From CAZKTO01 sp964555685 (GTDB lineage: Bacteria; Chloroflexota; Dehalococcoidia; SHYB01), in contig CAZKTO010000025.1 of assembly GCA_964555685.1 (NCBI GenBank), forward strand, positions 1-36,502: 36,502 nt of DNA. The letters run 5' to 3'. The translations under genes and the position numbers were made by a program. Positions within the stretch are counted from its first letter, which is position 1. Every line of letters begins with the position of its first letter. Positions 7,132 to 15,831 of the stretch are shown here, in pieces. Below the pieces are notes generated by a model. It did no database searches and had not been told where the DNA came from. It saw nothing but the letters and a program-made list of their open reading frames with translations.

Positions 7132-9828
7132 CTACCCGGACGCCTTCACGAGCACCCGCGCGTCCACCGCCACGCACCCCTGGCCCCGGTCCAGGACGAC
7201 CAGCGGGTTGATCTCCATCTGCTCGATCTCGTCCAGGTCCTCGACGAGGACGGAGAACCGGAGCAGCGCGTCCTTCAGCGCCTCCACATCCTTGGGCGCG
7301 CCGCCGCGCCAGCCCTGCAGCAGCGGCAGCCCCTTGAGCTGCCCCAGCATCCGGTCCGGGTCCCGGTCCGTCAGCGGCTGGAGCGCGAAGGCCACGTCCT
7401 TGAGCAGCTCGACGAAGAGGCCGCCGATGCCGGTCATGATGAGGGGGCCGAAGACGGGGTCCTGCGTCATGCCGATGATGACCTCCTGCCCGCCCCGGAT
7501 CATGGGCTGGACGACGACGCCCTCCATCTCCGCCCGCCGGCCGGCCCGCTCCAGGCGCCGCTCCATCTCCTCGTAGGCCCGCCGGAGCTCGTCCTCGTTG
7601 CCCAGGCCCAGCGCCACGCCTCCCACGTCCGTCTTGTGGACGATGGTGGCCGACCGGACCTTGAGCGCCACGGGGAAGCCCAGCTCACGGGCGTGGCGGG
7701 CCGCCGCCTCGGCCGATGCGGCGACGCGCACCTCCGCCGCCGGAATGCCGTACTCCCGGAGCAGCGCCGTCGCCTCTTCGGGCAGCAGCCACCGGCCCGC
7801 GCGCGCCGAACGGACGAGCTCCCGCGCCCGCTCCGGCCCCGCGTTGGGGCGCCGGGGCGGCTGGCCCGCCTCCCGGTCCCGATAGAGGGCGTACTGATAG
7901 GACCGGGCCAGCGCCTGCGCCGCGTCTTCCGGGAAGGCGTAGCAGGGGACCGTCTGGCCGGACTCCGTCCGCAGGGCCACCCCGCCCTGGGCCATCATGA
8001 AGCAGGCGTAAAGGGGCTTCCCCTCGCCGTGGGTGGCCCTCGCCCTGCGGACGGAGGCGGCGATCTCTTCAGGACGGGTGACGAGCGGCGGGATGTAGAG
8101 GACGATGGCGGCGTCCAGCGCGGGCTCGTCCAGCACCAGGGAGAGGGCCCGCTCGAACTGCTCGGGCGTGGCCGCAGCGATGGCGTCGACGGGGTTGTGG
8201 ACGGCGGCCTCGGGGGCCAGGATGCCGCGCAGTTGGGCCTGCGTCTCCGGCCCCAGGGGCGGCACGGCCAGCCCCATCCCCTCGCAGGCGTCGGCGGCCA
8301 TAACGCCCAGGCCGCCGGCGTTGGTCACGATACCGACGCGGGGCCCCCGGGGCGCCGGCTGGTGGGCCAGCCCCAGCGTCGTGTTGAACAGCTCCTCGAT
8401 GGTGTCCACCCGGATGACGCCCGCCTGCGCGAAGAGGGCGTCCACGGCCACGTCCGAGGCCGCGAGAGCGCCCGTGTGCGACATGGCGGCCTGAGCGCCC
8501 GCCGCCGACCGGCCCGCCTTCACGGCGATGATCGGCTTCTTGCGCGAGACCCGCCGCGCGATGCGGCTGAACTTGCGCGGGTTCCCAAAGCTCTCCAGGT
8601 AGAGCACGATGACGTCCGTGCTCTCGTCGTCCTCCCACAGCTCCAGAAGGTCGTTGGACGAGATGTCCATCCGGTTGCCCAGGCTGACGAAGCTGGAGAC
8701 GCCCAGGCCGATGCTCCGGGCGTGGTCCAGGACGGCCAGGCCCACGGCGCCGCTCTGAGCGCCCACGGCCACGTTCCCGGCGGGAGCCATCACGGGGGCG
8801 AAGGTGGCGTTGAGGCGCACCGCCGGATCGTTGTTCAGGATACCCAGGCAGTTAGGGCCGATGACCCGCATGCCGTACCCCAGGGCCTTCTCCTTGAGCA
8901 GCCGCTCCCGCCGCCGGCCCTCCTCGCCCGCCTCGCCGAAGCCCGCCGAGATGATGACGAGCCCCCAGACGCCCTTGCGCCCGCACTGGTCCACCACCTC
9001 GAGCACCCGCGCCGCCGGCACGACGACGACGGCCAGGTCCACCTCGCCGGGCACCTCCGCGATACTTGGGTAGGCCAGCACGCCAGAGACGGATGAGGCC
9101 TTGGGGTTGACGGGGTGGAGCGTGCCGGTGAAGCCCCCCGACAGAAGGTTGCGGAAGACGGCGCCGCCGACGCTCCGCGGCTCGCGGGAGGCCCCGATGA
9201 CGGCCACGCTCCGCGGGGCCAGGAGCCGCCGCACACCCGCCGCGCGGGCGATGTGCTCCCGCCGCTCGTGGCGCCGCGTGAACTCGCCTTGCTCCTCCAG
9301 GTCCAGGGTGATGGCGTAGACGCCCGCCTCCAGCACTTGCGTCACCGGCAGGCCGCTGTCCTCGAACACCTGAAGCATCTTGGTGTTCTCCGGCAGCACC
9401 GAGGCCACGAACCTCTTGATGCCCCAACGGCTGGCCGTCTCCGCCAGCCGCTCCAGCAGCGCCGTGCCGATCCCGCGCGCGTGGACCGGGTCCTCCACCA
9501 TGAACGCGATCTCCGCGCTGGTCCCATCAGGGAGGAGCTGCCACTCGCCCATGGCCACGGCGCGCTCCTGCTCGCCCTCCCCCAGGGTCGCCACGTAGGC
9601 GCCCCGGTCCGGGGGATGCATGGCCGCCATGGCGGCCAGCTTGCGCTCCGTCAGGCCCTTGCGCGCGTGATGGAAGCGCAGGTAGCGCGAATGGGGGCTC
9701 AGCCGCCCGAAGAGGTCCGCCACCCGCTGCCGGTCGCCTGGCCCCATGGGCCGCACGCGAATGATCCGGCCGTCCCGCAGGACCACCTCGACGGCCGAGT
9801 CCCCCGGGTCCCCTCGCGCCGATGTCAT
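7132..9828 (-). CDS. GNAT acetyltransferase fused to ADP-forming acyl-CoA synthetase
   Basis: An 898-residue fusion. Residues about 12-165 are a GNAT N-acetyltransferase domain (acetyl-CoA loop near VHARGIGTALL). About 185-310 form a CoA-binding Rossmann domain (SVAVIGASREPRSVGG), and about 320-460 the ligase domain with SGAVGLAVLDHARS. The last ~220 residues are an ATP-grasp domain (FPVALKVRSATIVHKTDVGG). The motif MSHTGALA retains the His phosphorylated in ADP-forming acetyl-CoA synthetases, so the synthetase half may be active. Alternatively it may act like Pat-type protein lysine acetyltransferases, where this half is regulatory. ATG 9828 overlaps the stop of the upstream permease gene (ATGA), so translation is probably coupled. 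The longer frame upstream runs antiparallel to no known protein and is rejected. Acyl substrate and acetyl target cannot be read. Confidence 0.9.
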   Translation of the reverse strand: MTSARGDPGDSAVEVVLRDGRIIRVRPMGPGDRQRVADLFGRLSPHSRYLRFHHARKGLTERKLAAMAAMHPPDRGAYVATLGEGEQERAVAMGEWQLLPDGTSAEIAFMVEDPVHARGIGTALLERLAETASRWGIKRFVASVLPENTKMLQVFEDSGLPVTQVLEAGVYAITLDLEEQGEFTRRHERREHIARAAGVRRLLAPRSVAVIGASREPRSVGGAVFRNLLSGGFTGTLHPVNPKASSVSGVLAYPSIAEVPGEVDLAVVVVPAARVLEVVDQCGRKGVWGLVIISAGFGEAGEEGRRRERLLKEKALGYGMRVIGPNCLGILNNDPAVRLNATFAPVMAPAGNVAVGAQSGAVGLAVLDHARSIGLGVSSFVSLGNRMDISSNDLLELWEDDESTDVIVLYLESFGNPRKFSRIARRVSRKKPIIAVKAGRSAAGAQAAMSHTGALAASDVAVDALFAQAGVIRVDTIEELFNTTLGLAHQPAPRGPRVGIVTNAGGLGVMAADACEGMGLAVPPLGPETQAQLRGILAPEAAVHNPVDAIAAATPEQFERALSLVLDEPALDAAIVLYIPPLVTRPEEIAASVRRARATHGEGKPLYACFMMAQGGVALRTESGQTVPCYAFPEDAAQALARSYQYALYRDREAGQPPRRPNAGPERARELVRSARAGRWLLPEEATALLREYGIPAAEVRVAASAEAAARHARELGFPVALKVRSATIVHKTDVGGVALGLGNEDELRRAYEEMERRLERAGRRAEMEGVVVQPMIRGGQEVIIGMTQDPVFGPLIMTGIGGLFVELLKDVAFALQPLTDRDPDRMLGQLKGLPLLQGWRGGAPKDVEALKDALLRFSVLVEDLDEIEQMEINPLVVLDRGQGCVAVDARVLVKASG

Positions 9829-11156
9829 ACGGTCGTCCTCTCCACCGCGCCCCTCTTTCGGGCGGCCGCCCTGGTCTTCACAGCGTAGGCGGCCACCGCC
9901 GCCGCAACGATGATGAGGCTGAAGAGGGCCGCGCGCCCGCTCACGTTCGCCATGAGGAGCGCCGAGGTGGCCACGCCCAGCAGGGGCGCCACGGGCACGC
10001 CCAGCATACTCCCTGGGACCCGGAAGGGCCGGGGTTCCGAGGGGCGCTTCCTTCGAAGCGCCACCAGCGCCAGGTTCACCGCGATGAAGGCCAGGAGGAT
10101 GGTGAAGTTCGTCATCTCCGCCACCAGCCCGATGTCCCGGCTCAGGATCCCGGCGACGGCCGCCGCCGCCACGGCTGCGGTTGCGGTCCACGGCGTTCCG
10201 CGCCTCGCGTGGACCGCGGAGAAGAGCGCGGGCATGGCGCCCGCCGCCGCCATGCCGTAGAGCGTCCGCGCGGCGGCCACGAGCCCGATGAGGACGGTGC
10301 TGGCCGTGGCGACCAGGGCGATGGCCGAGAGGGCGTCGGCCCCGGCATCGCCCAGGGGCACCCGCGCCACCGCCGCCAGGGGCGCGCCGCTCTCGCTGAG
10401 GGCCTGCCAGCCGATGACGCTGACCGCCGCCAGCGCCACCAAGACGTAGAGCGCCGCGGCGATGGCCCCCGAGGCCAGGATGGCCACCGGCAGGTCGCGG
10501 CCCGGCCTCTTGACCTCCTGCGCCAGGTTGGCTACCTGCTCGAAGCCCAGGAAGGCGAAGAAGAGGAGCGAGGCCCCGGAGAAGACGCCGCTCATCCCCT
10601 TGGGCCGCTCCAGGTAATCGACATCCCCGAAATAGGCGATGCCCGCCGCGATGATGACGACGAGCCCGCCCGCCTCCAGGAGCGCCAGGGCGGCGCCGAC
10701 ACGGGTCGACTCCCGCACGCCACGGTAGGCGATGACGGCGGCCACCCAGGCCAGCGCTAGCGCGGCCCCCACCTTCGGGACGCCGACCTGGTCGTCGGCG
10801 TAGGCGCCGAAGCCCAGCGCCACCGCCGAGACCGCGACGACCTGGGAGAAGAGCATGAGCCACCCGACGACGAAGCCCACCCCCTCCCCAAAGGCCTCCC
10901 GCGTATAGGTGTAGCCCGCGGCCGCCCTGGGGAGCATGCTGGAGAGCTCGGCGTAGGAGAGGGCCGTGAAGAACGCCACCGCCCCGGACAGGACGAAGGA
11001 GAGCCAGACGGCGTTGCCGGCGTCGCCCGCGGCCTCGCCCAGCAGGACAAAGACGCCCGCGCCCACGATGACCGCGACGCCGGAGCCGGTGGCCGCCACC
11101 ACGCCGATGCCGCGATGCAGTTGAGGCTGGCTCGTCACAGCGGCAGCGCCGGCCAC
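9825..11156 (-). CDS. APC family amino acid permease
   Basis: Integral membrane transporter of the amino acid-polyamine-organocation superfamily, 443 residues. There are roughly twelve hydrophobic segments. The first carries the unwound-helix signature GSGVAVIVGAGVFVLLGEAAG (about residues 24-44), and a conserved FFAFLGFEQVANLAQEVKRP segment follows TM5 or 6. The C-terminus is hydrophobic with a basic tail. Start GTG 11156 has GGAGGG a few bases upstream. The gene ends in an ATGA overlap with the GNAT/acyl-CoA synthetase gene, suggesting that uptake of an amino acid or amine is linked to its acylation or to acyl-CoA formation. The transported substrate is not determinable. Confidence 0.9.
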   Translation of the reverse strand: MAGAAAVTSQPQLHRGIGVVAATGSGVAVIVGAGVFVLLGEAAGDAGNAVWLSFVLSGAVAFFTALSYAELSSMLPRAAAGYTYTREAFGEGVGFVVGWLMLFSQVVAVSAVALGFGAYADDQVGVPKVGAALALAWVAAVIAYRGVRESTRVGAALALLEAGGLVVIIAAGIAYFGDVDYLERPKGMSGVFSGASLLFFAFLGFEQVANLAQEVKRPGRDLPVAILASGAIAAALYVLVALAAVSVIGWQALSESGAPLAAVARVPLGDAGADALSAIALVATASTVLIGLVAAARTLYGMAAAGAMPALFSAVHARRGTPWTATAAVAAAAVAGILSRDIGLVAEMTNFTILLAFIAVNLALVALRRKRPSEPRPFRVPGSMLGVPVAPLLGVATSALLMANVSGRAALFSLIIVAAAVAAYAVKTRAAARKRGAVERTTV

Positions 11157-11216
11157 GTCCGCCCTCCAGCCACCGCGCTGGCGTTGGCGCCGGCGCCGTC
11201 TGGGTTCATGGCGCCA

Positions 11217-11450
11217 TCACCTGCCCAGGGCCTTCCTGATGGTCTCCAGCTCCTCGCGGGTGATCTCGCCGCGGGCGTAGCGCCGCTCAGCGATGGTCAC
11301 CGGGTCATCGCCGCCATCGCCCCGACGCCCGTCGGTCAGCGACCGAATCCCCCAGGCCAACATCCAGATCACTGCACCCCAGAAGAGGAGAAACGCCAGG
11401 CCGCCGAAGAGCATCCACCAGCCCATGCCCTGGTGCGCGTCCCACCCCAT
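11217..11450 (-). CDS. Small SHOCT-domain membrane protein
   Basis: A 77-residue protein with a tryptophan-rich start, one transmembrane helix (about residues 12-33) and a C-terminal SHOCT domain. In the domain, AERRYARGEITREELETIRKAL is the typical short helical pair, reading roughly L-x-x-R-x-A-x-G-E-I-x-x-E-E-F/L. SHOCT domains are oligomerisation modules on small envelope proteins; the biochemical role is unknown. Start ATG 11450 has AGGAGGTGACCT directly upstream. It lies 60 bases upstream of the permease gene on the same strand and may be the first gene of that transcript. Confidence 0.88.
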   Translation of the reverse strand: MGWDAHQGMGWWMLFGGLAFLLFWGAVIWMLAWGIRSLTDGRRGDGGDDPVTIAERRYARGEITREELETIRKALGR

Positions 11451-11618
11451 AGGTCACCTCCTGCGTCGCCAACGATAGCCGCTCCTCGTGGCGGCGGCGT
11501 GAACACGGCGGGCGCGCCCATGCGGACGGCGTGCAGGGCCGGGGGTGAGGCTTGTGAGGCCCGCCTGGGCGGCGTAGGCTAGGGGCCAGCGGCCCGGCGG
11601 CGCGGACCAGCCCATCCC

Positions 11619-12902
11619 ATGCCCAGGACCTTGCGGCCCACGTTCCCAGAGATCGAGGCGGCCCGCGCCATCGTCGGGCGGATCGCCCACGAGACCCCCA
11701 TCCTGCCGTCGCGGACCTTCTCGGAGATGGCGGGCGCTCCGGTCTTCCTCAAGGCCGAGAACCTCCAGCGCACCGGCTCGTTCAAGGTGCGCGGGGCCGC
11801 CAATCGCATCGCCCATCTCACCCGGCCCCAGCGGGCGCGGGGCGTCATCGCGGCCAGCGCGGGGAATCACAGCCAGGGCGTCGCCCTGGCGTCGCGGGCG
11901 GCGGGCATCCCCTGCACCATCGTCATGCCCCGGAGCGCCGCCATCCCCAAGGTGGAGGCGACGCGCGGCTATGGGGCCCAGGTCATCCTCCACGGCGCCA
12001 CCTTCGATGAGGCGCACGCCGAGGCCCACCGGCTCGCCTCGGCCCAGGGGCTCACCTTCATCCCCCCGTTCGACGACGCCGACGTGATCGCCGGGCAGGG
12101 CACCCTCGGCCTGGAGCTATGCGCCGCCCTGCCGGACCTGGAGGCGGTGGTAGTGCCCGTGGGCGGAGGCGGCCTCATCGCCGGCGTGGCCGTCGCGGTC
12201 AAGCGCCTGCAGCCCAAGGCCAAGGTCTACGGAGTCCAGGTCAAGGCCGCCCCCGCCGCGGCCCTCGCCTACGACCGGCGCCGCCGGGTCATCTCGCATC
12301 CCAGGCCCACCATCGCCGATGGCATCGCCGTCGGGCGCGTGGGCGCGCTGCCCTTCGCCCTGATCCAGCGGCACGTGGACGGCATCGTGACCGTGGGGGA
12401 GGAGGAGGTGGCCCACGCCGTGATGCTGCTCCTGGAGCGCTCCAAGCTCCTGGTGGAAGGGGCAGGCGCCGTCGGCCTCGCCGCCCTCCTGGGCGGGCAT
12501 CTCCCCTGCCGGGGCCGGAGGACCGTCGTGGTGCTCAGCGGGGGCAACGTGGACCCGGCCCTCGTCGAGCGAATCCTGGACCACGGCCTGGCCCACGCGG
12601 GGCGGCGGATGGTGCTGCGCGTGGTGATGCGGGACACCCCCGGCAAGCTCTCCCACCTGCTGGACGCGCTGGCGGCGGCCGAGGTGAACATCCGAGAGGT
12701 CCTCCACCACCGGAGCGGCGCCGCTCTGCCCGTGGGTCTCGTCGAGGTCGAGGTGACGGCCGAGACGCGGAACGCCGCCCACGCCGCCCAGGTCGCGGGC
12801 CTCCTGGAGCGGCGCGGCTATGCGCCCGCGTCGCCGGCGCCGCCGAGCACCCCCGCCGTCCAGTCCTTCCTGGACCGGGACGCCAAGCCGCGCGAGTCGT
12901 AA
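11619..12902 (+). CDS. ilvA: Threonine ammonia-lyase (threonine dehydratase) with ACT domain
   Basis: PLP enzyme converting L-threonine to 2-oxobutyrate and ammonia, the first step of isoleucine synthesis or a catabolic reaction. PLP-binding K56 lies in QRTGSFKVRGA; SAGNHSQGVA binds substrate, and the tetraglycine phosphate loop is VPVGGGGL. The C-terminal ~80 residues (from RMVLRVVMRDTPGKL) form an ACT-like domain, often an allosteric site. At 427 residues it matches the single-ACT TdcB/IlvA forms rather than the ~510-residue enterobacterial IlvA. The last ~25 residues are low-complexity Pro/Ala. ATG 11619 has only a weak upstream ribosome binding site. A 2-oxobutyrate product could feed the 2-oxoacid dehydrogenase encoded downstream, but that link is inference. 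Confidence 0.9.
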   Translation: MPRTLRPTFPEIEAARAIVGRIAHETPILPSRTFSEMAGAPVFLKAENLQRTGSFKVRGAANRIAHLTRPQRARGVIAASAGNHSQGVALASRAAGIPCTIVMPRSAAIPKVEATRGYGAQVILHGATFDEAHAEAHRLASAQGLTFIPPFDDADVIAGQGTLGLELCAALPDLEAVVVPVGGGGLIAGVAVAVKRLQPKAKVYGVQVKAAPAAALAYDRRRRVISHPRPTIADGIAVGRVGALPFALIQRHVDGIVTVGEEEVAHAVMLLLERSKLLVEGAGAVGLAALLGGHLPCRGRRTVVVLSGGNVDPALVERILDHGLAHAGRRMVLRVVMRDTPGKLSHLLDALAAAEVNIREVLHHRSGAALPVGLVEVEVTAETRNAAHAAQVAGLLERRGYAPASPAPPSTPAVQSFLDRDAKPRES

Positions 12903-13116
12903 GAAACTATCCCAAAACGTGTCTTCATCGGTTGCAGGCTGGCCCCAATAGCTTCACAGCTCCTTCACGCGCCTCGCCGCGCCATTCACGGCCGCCACCG
13001 TAGCTGAGCGGCAGGATACACACCGGTCATGGGGGAGAGCATGGCGGTGAGCGAGCTGAATCTGTGCATGCCAAGAAGGCTGGAGAGCCGGGACGCGTGA
13101 GGGGAGGGAGCGCGCT

Positions 13117-14604
13117 GTGAACGGGAGAAACTACATCAAGGGCGCTTGGGCCGTCGCTCAATCGGAGCGCGGCTACGAGCGGAGGGACCCGGCCGACAAC
13201 ACCGAGGTCCTGGGCGTCTACCCCCGCTCCGGCGCCGAGGACGTCCACCGGGCCGTCACGGCGGCGCGGGAGGCCTTCCCCGCCTGGCGCCAGCTCTCCC
13301 GCATCCGCCGGGGCGAGCTCCTCGACCGCTTCGTCCAGCTGGTCAAGGGAGACGCGGAGAACCTCGCGCGCCTCATGGCGCGGGAGTCCGGCAAGCCGCT
13401 GAACGAGGCCCGGGCCGACGTCACGGAGGGCATCCACACGGCCCAATACTGGTTCGGGCGGGCGCGCATGCCCTCGGGCGCCGTCTACGCCTCCGAGATC
13501 GCCGACAAGGACGCCTACGAGCTCCGCAAGCCCAAGGGCGTCGTGGCGGCCATCACCCCCTTCAACTTCCCCTTCGCCATACCGCTGTGGCTCATCTGCC
13601 CGTCCCTCGTCGAGGGGAATACCGTCGTGTTCAAGCCCTCGTCCCACACGCCCATGACCGGCCAGCGGCTGGTGGAGCACATGGAAAGCGCGGGCCTGCC
13701 CCCCGGCGTTCTCAACCTGGTCCACGGCCTCGGCGACGAGGCCGGGTGGCCCCTGGTGACGCACCCCGAGATCGACGTGGTCCTCTTCACCGGCTCCTAC
13801 GAGGTCGGGGCCCGCATCAAGCAGCACTGCGCCGGCGACTATCGCAAGATGGCGGCGTGCGAGATGGGCGGCAAGAACGCCGTGATCGTCTTCGCCGACG
13901 CCGACCTGGACCTGGCCGCCGGCGCCGCCGTCTTGAGCGCGTTCAAGACCACCGGCCAGCGCTGCGTCTCCGCCTCCCGGCTGCTGGTCCAGCGGCCCGT
14001 GCTCGCCGAGTTCGAGCGCCGCTTCGTCGAGCGGGCCCAGCGCATTCGGATCGGCGACCCGCTGGACGAGCGGACGTTCATGGGCCCGCTGGTAAGCGAG
14101 GATGCCGTCAAGAAGGTCCGGCGCTACAACATGCTGGCCGTGCAGGAGGGCGCCCGCGTCCTCCTGGAGGCCCGGCCGCTCAACGGGCCTCTCGCCCGCG
14201 GCAACTACATGGCGCCATTCATCTACGAGATGGAGCACCGCTCCGAGGCGCGCGTGCTCCGGGAGGAGGTCTTCGGCCCCCACGTGGCCATCATTCCGTT
14301 CGATGCTATCGAGGACGCCATCCGCATCTACAACGACAGCGACTACGCCTTCGCCCTCGCCGTCATGAGCAACGACTACCGCGTTATCCGGCGGGTCCGG
14401 CAGGAGTGCGACTTCGGCGTGGGGTACGTCAACCTGCCGACCATCGGCGCCGAGGTGCACCTGCCCTTCGGCGGGCTCAAGAAGAGCGGCACGGGCATGC
14501 CCTCCGCCAGCGCCCTCATCGACGTGGTCACGCACCGGGTGGCCTGGACCGTCAATCACGCCCGGGAGATCCAGATGGCCCAGGGGCTCAGCGCCCAGGT
14601 GTGA
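13117..14604 (+). CDS. NAD(P)+-dependent aldehyde dehydrogenase
   Basis: ALDH superfamily enzyme of 495 residues oxidising an aldehyde to its acid. Catalytic C283 is in TTGQRCVSASR. The general base E249 is in CEMGGKN, 34 residues before the Cys as in known ALDHs. ITPFNFPFAIPLW and NTVVFKPSSHTP form the cofactor site, and EEVFGPHVAIIPF closes the fold. The start is GTG 13117, with GGGAGGGAG upstream. Its sequence is nearest to succinate-semialdehyde or aminoadipate-semialdehyde dehydrogenase types, but the substrate is not decidable here. It lies between ilvA and the 2-oxoacid dehydrogenase genes on the same strand. The 214-base gap on its left shows nothing I can name. Confidence 0.92.
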   Translation: MNGRNYIKGAWAVAQSERGYERRDPADNTEVLGVYPRSGAEDVHRAVTAAREAFPAWRQLSRIRRGELLDRFVQLVKGDAENLARLMARESGKPLNEARADVTEGIHTAQYWFGRARMPSGAVYASEIADKDAYELRKPKGVVAAITPFNFPFAIPLWLICPSLVEGNTVVFKPSSHTPMTGQRLVEHMESAGLPPGVLNLVHGLGDEAGWPLVTHPEIDVVLFTGSYEVGARIKQHCAGDYRKMAACEMGGKNAVIVFADADLDLAAGAAVLSAFKTTGQRCVSASRLLVQRPVLAEFERRFVERAQRIRIGDPLDERTFMGPLVSEDAVKKVRRYNMLAVQEGARVLLEARPLNGPLARGNYMAPFIYEMEHRSEARVLREEVFGPHVAIIPFDAIEDAIRIYNDSDYAFALAVMSNDYRVIRRVRQECDFGVGYVNLPTIGAEVHLPFGGLKKSGTGMPSASALIDVVTHRVAWTVNHAREIQMAQGLSAQV

Positions 14605-14650
14605 GGTTGAGATGGCCATCGTACTCCTTTGGGAATTGATGGCCGTCGAA

Positions 14651-14678
14651 GGGACGCGAGGGTAGGGACGCGAGGGTA
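14651..14678. repeat. 14-bp tandem duplication
   Basis: GGGACGCGAGGGTA occurs at 14651-14664 and identically at 14665-14678, in the 137-base gap between the aldehyde dehydrogenase and E1 alpha genes. It is probably a slippage product. Confidence 0.85.
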
Positions 14679-14741
14679 GAATAGAGGCGCGGGGGGGACG
14701 GCTGCGCCCCCCGTCCCAGGCCCCCGGCGAGGAGGTGTCGC

Positions 14742-15761
14742 GTGGCGACGACCGATCGCGCGCTGAAGAGCGCCCCCTACGAGCGCCTGGGCCTGCGGGC
14801 CGAGGACCTGGCCGCCATCTACCGGACCATGCGCCTGGCCCGCGCCCTCTCGGAGCGCATGTGGGCCGTCCAGCGCGCCGGCAAGGTCTCCTTCGTGGCC
14901 ACGGGCGAGGGGCACGAGGCGGCCCAGACGGCCAGCGCCTACGCCATGCGCCGCGGCGCCGACTTCTTTCTGCCCTACTACCGCGACCTGGCCGTCGTCC
15001 TCGCGGCCGGCATGACCGCTCGCGACGTCATGCTTCACCTCTTCGCCAAGGCCGCCGATCCCAGCAGCGGGGGCCGCCAGATGGCCGCCCACTACGCCCA
15101 CACGGGCCTCAAGATCGTCTCCAGCTCGAGCCCCGTGGGCGTCAAGATCCCCCAGGCCGCAGGCGTCGCCCTGGCGGCCAAGCTCCAGCGCCAGGAGGCC
15201 ATCGCCATCGTCTACTTCGGCGACGGCGCCACCAGCCAGGGAGACTTCCACGAGGGGCTGAACTTCGCGGGCGTCCACCGGCTCCCCGTCATCTTCTTCT
15301 GCGAGAACAACGGCTATGCCATCTCCGTGCCCCGCCGCCTTCAGATGGCCATCGAGCGCGTCTCGGACCGGGCCGCGGGCTACGGCTTCCCCGGCGTCAC
15401 CGTGGACGGCAACGACGTGCTGGCCGTCTACGAGGCCACGGCCCAGGCCGCCCAGCGCGCCCGCCGAGGCGACGGGCCCACCCTCATCGAGGCCACCGTC
15501 TACCGCTACTCGCCCCACACCAGCAACGACGACGACCGCAAGTACCGCACGGCCGAGGAGGTGGCCGAGGCGCGGAGACGCGACCCCATCGCCCTCTTCC
15601 GCGCCCGCCTCCTCCAGTGGGGCGTCATCGGCGAGGCCGCGGACCGCCAGATGGGCGAGGAGATCGCGCGGGAGGTCACCGACGCCACTCGCTACGCCGA
15701 GCAGAGCCCCGACCCGGCGCCCGAGGACGCTCTCAAGCGCGTCTACGCCGAGGGCCCGTGA
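14742..15761 (+). CDS. 2-oxoacid dehydrogenase complex E1 component, alpha subunit
   Basis: Thiamine-diphosphate-binding subunit that decarboxylates a 2-oxoacid and passes the acyl group to E2 lipoyl. The 339 residues carry the ThDP motif GDGATSQGDFHEGLNFAG (160-177) closed by CENN (187-190), and the phosphorylation-loop region SPHTSNDDDRKYR. That region resembles branched-chain (2-oxoisovalerate) rather than pyruvate E1 alpha. Start GTG 14742 follows GAGGAGGTG. E1 beta follows after 70 bases, then E2 and lipB, all on the same strand. No E3 (lipoamide dehydrogenase) gene is in the window. Branched-chain specificity is a family-level guess; acetoin or pyruvate dehydrogenase are alternatives. 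Confidence 0.92.
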   Translation: MATTDRALKSAPYERLGLRAEDLAAIYRTMRLARALSERMWAVQRAGKVSFVATGEGHEAAQTASAYAMRRGADFFLPYYRDLAVVLAAGMTARDVMLHLFAKAADPSSGGRQMAAHYAHTGLKIVSSSSPVGVKIPQAAGVALAAKLQRQEAIAIVYFGDGATSQGDFHEGLNFAGVHRLPVIFFCENNGYAISVPRRLQMAIERVSDRAAGYGFPGVTVDGNDVLAVYEATAQAAQRARRGDGPTLIEATVYRYSPHTSNDDDRKYRTAEEVAEARRRDPIALFRARLLQWGVIGEAADRQMGEEIAREVTDATRYAEQSPDPAPEDALKRVYAEGP

Positions 15762-15831
15762 TCGAGACGGCCATCGAGCCGCCTGAGGCGGGTCCAGGGC
15801 CGTCGAAAGGATACGACAAGAGGAGGCGCTC

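Noticed and set aside
7636..9096. 486-codon plus-strand frame inside the acyl-CoA synthetase
   Set aside because: Antisense shadow; the opposite strand encodes clear CoA-binding and ATP-grasp domains.
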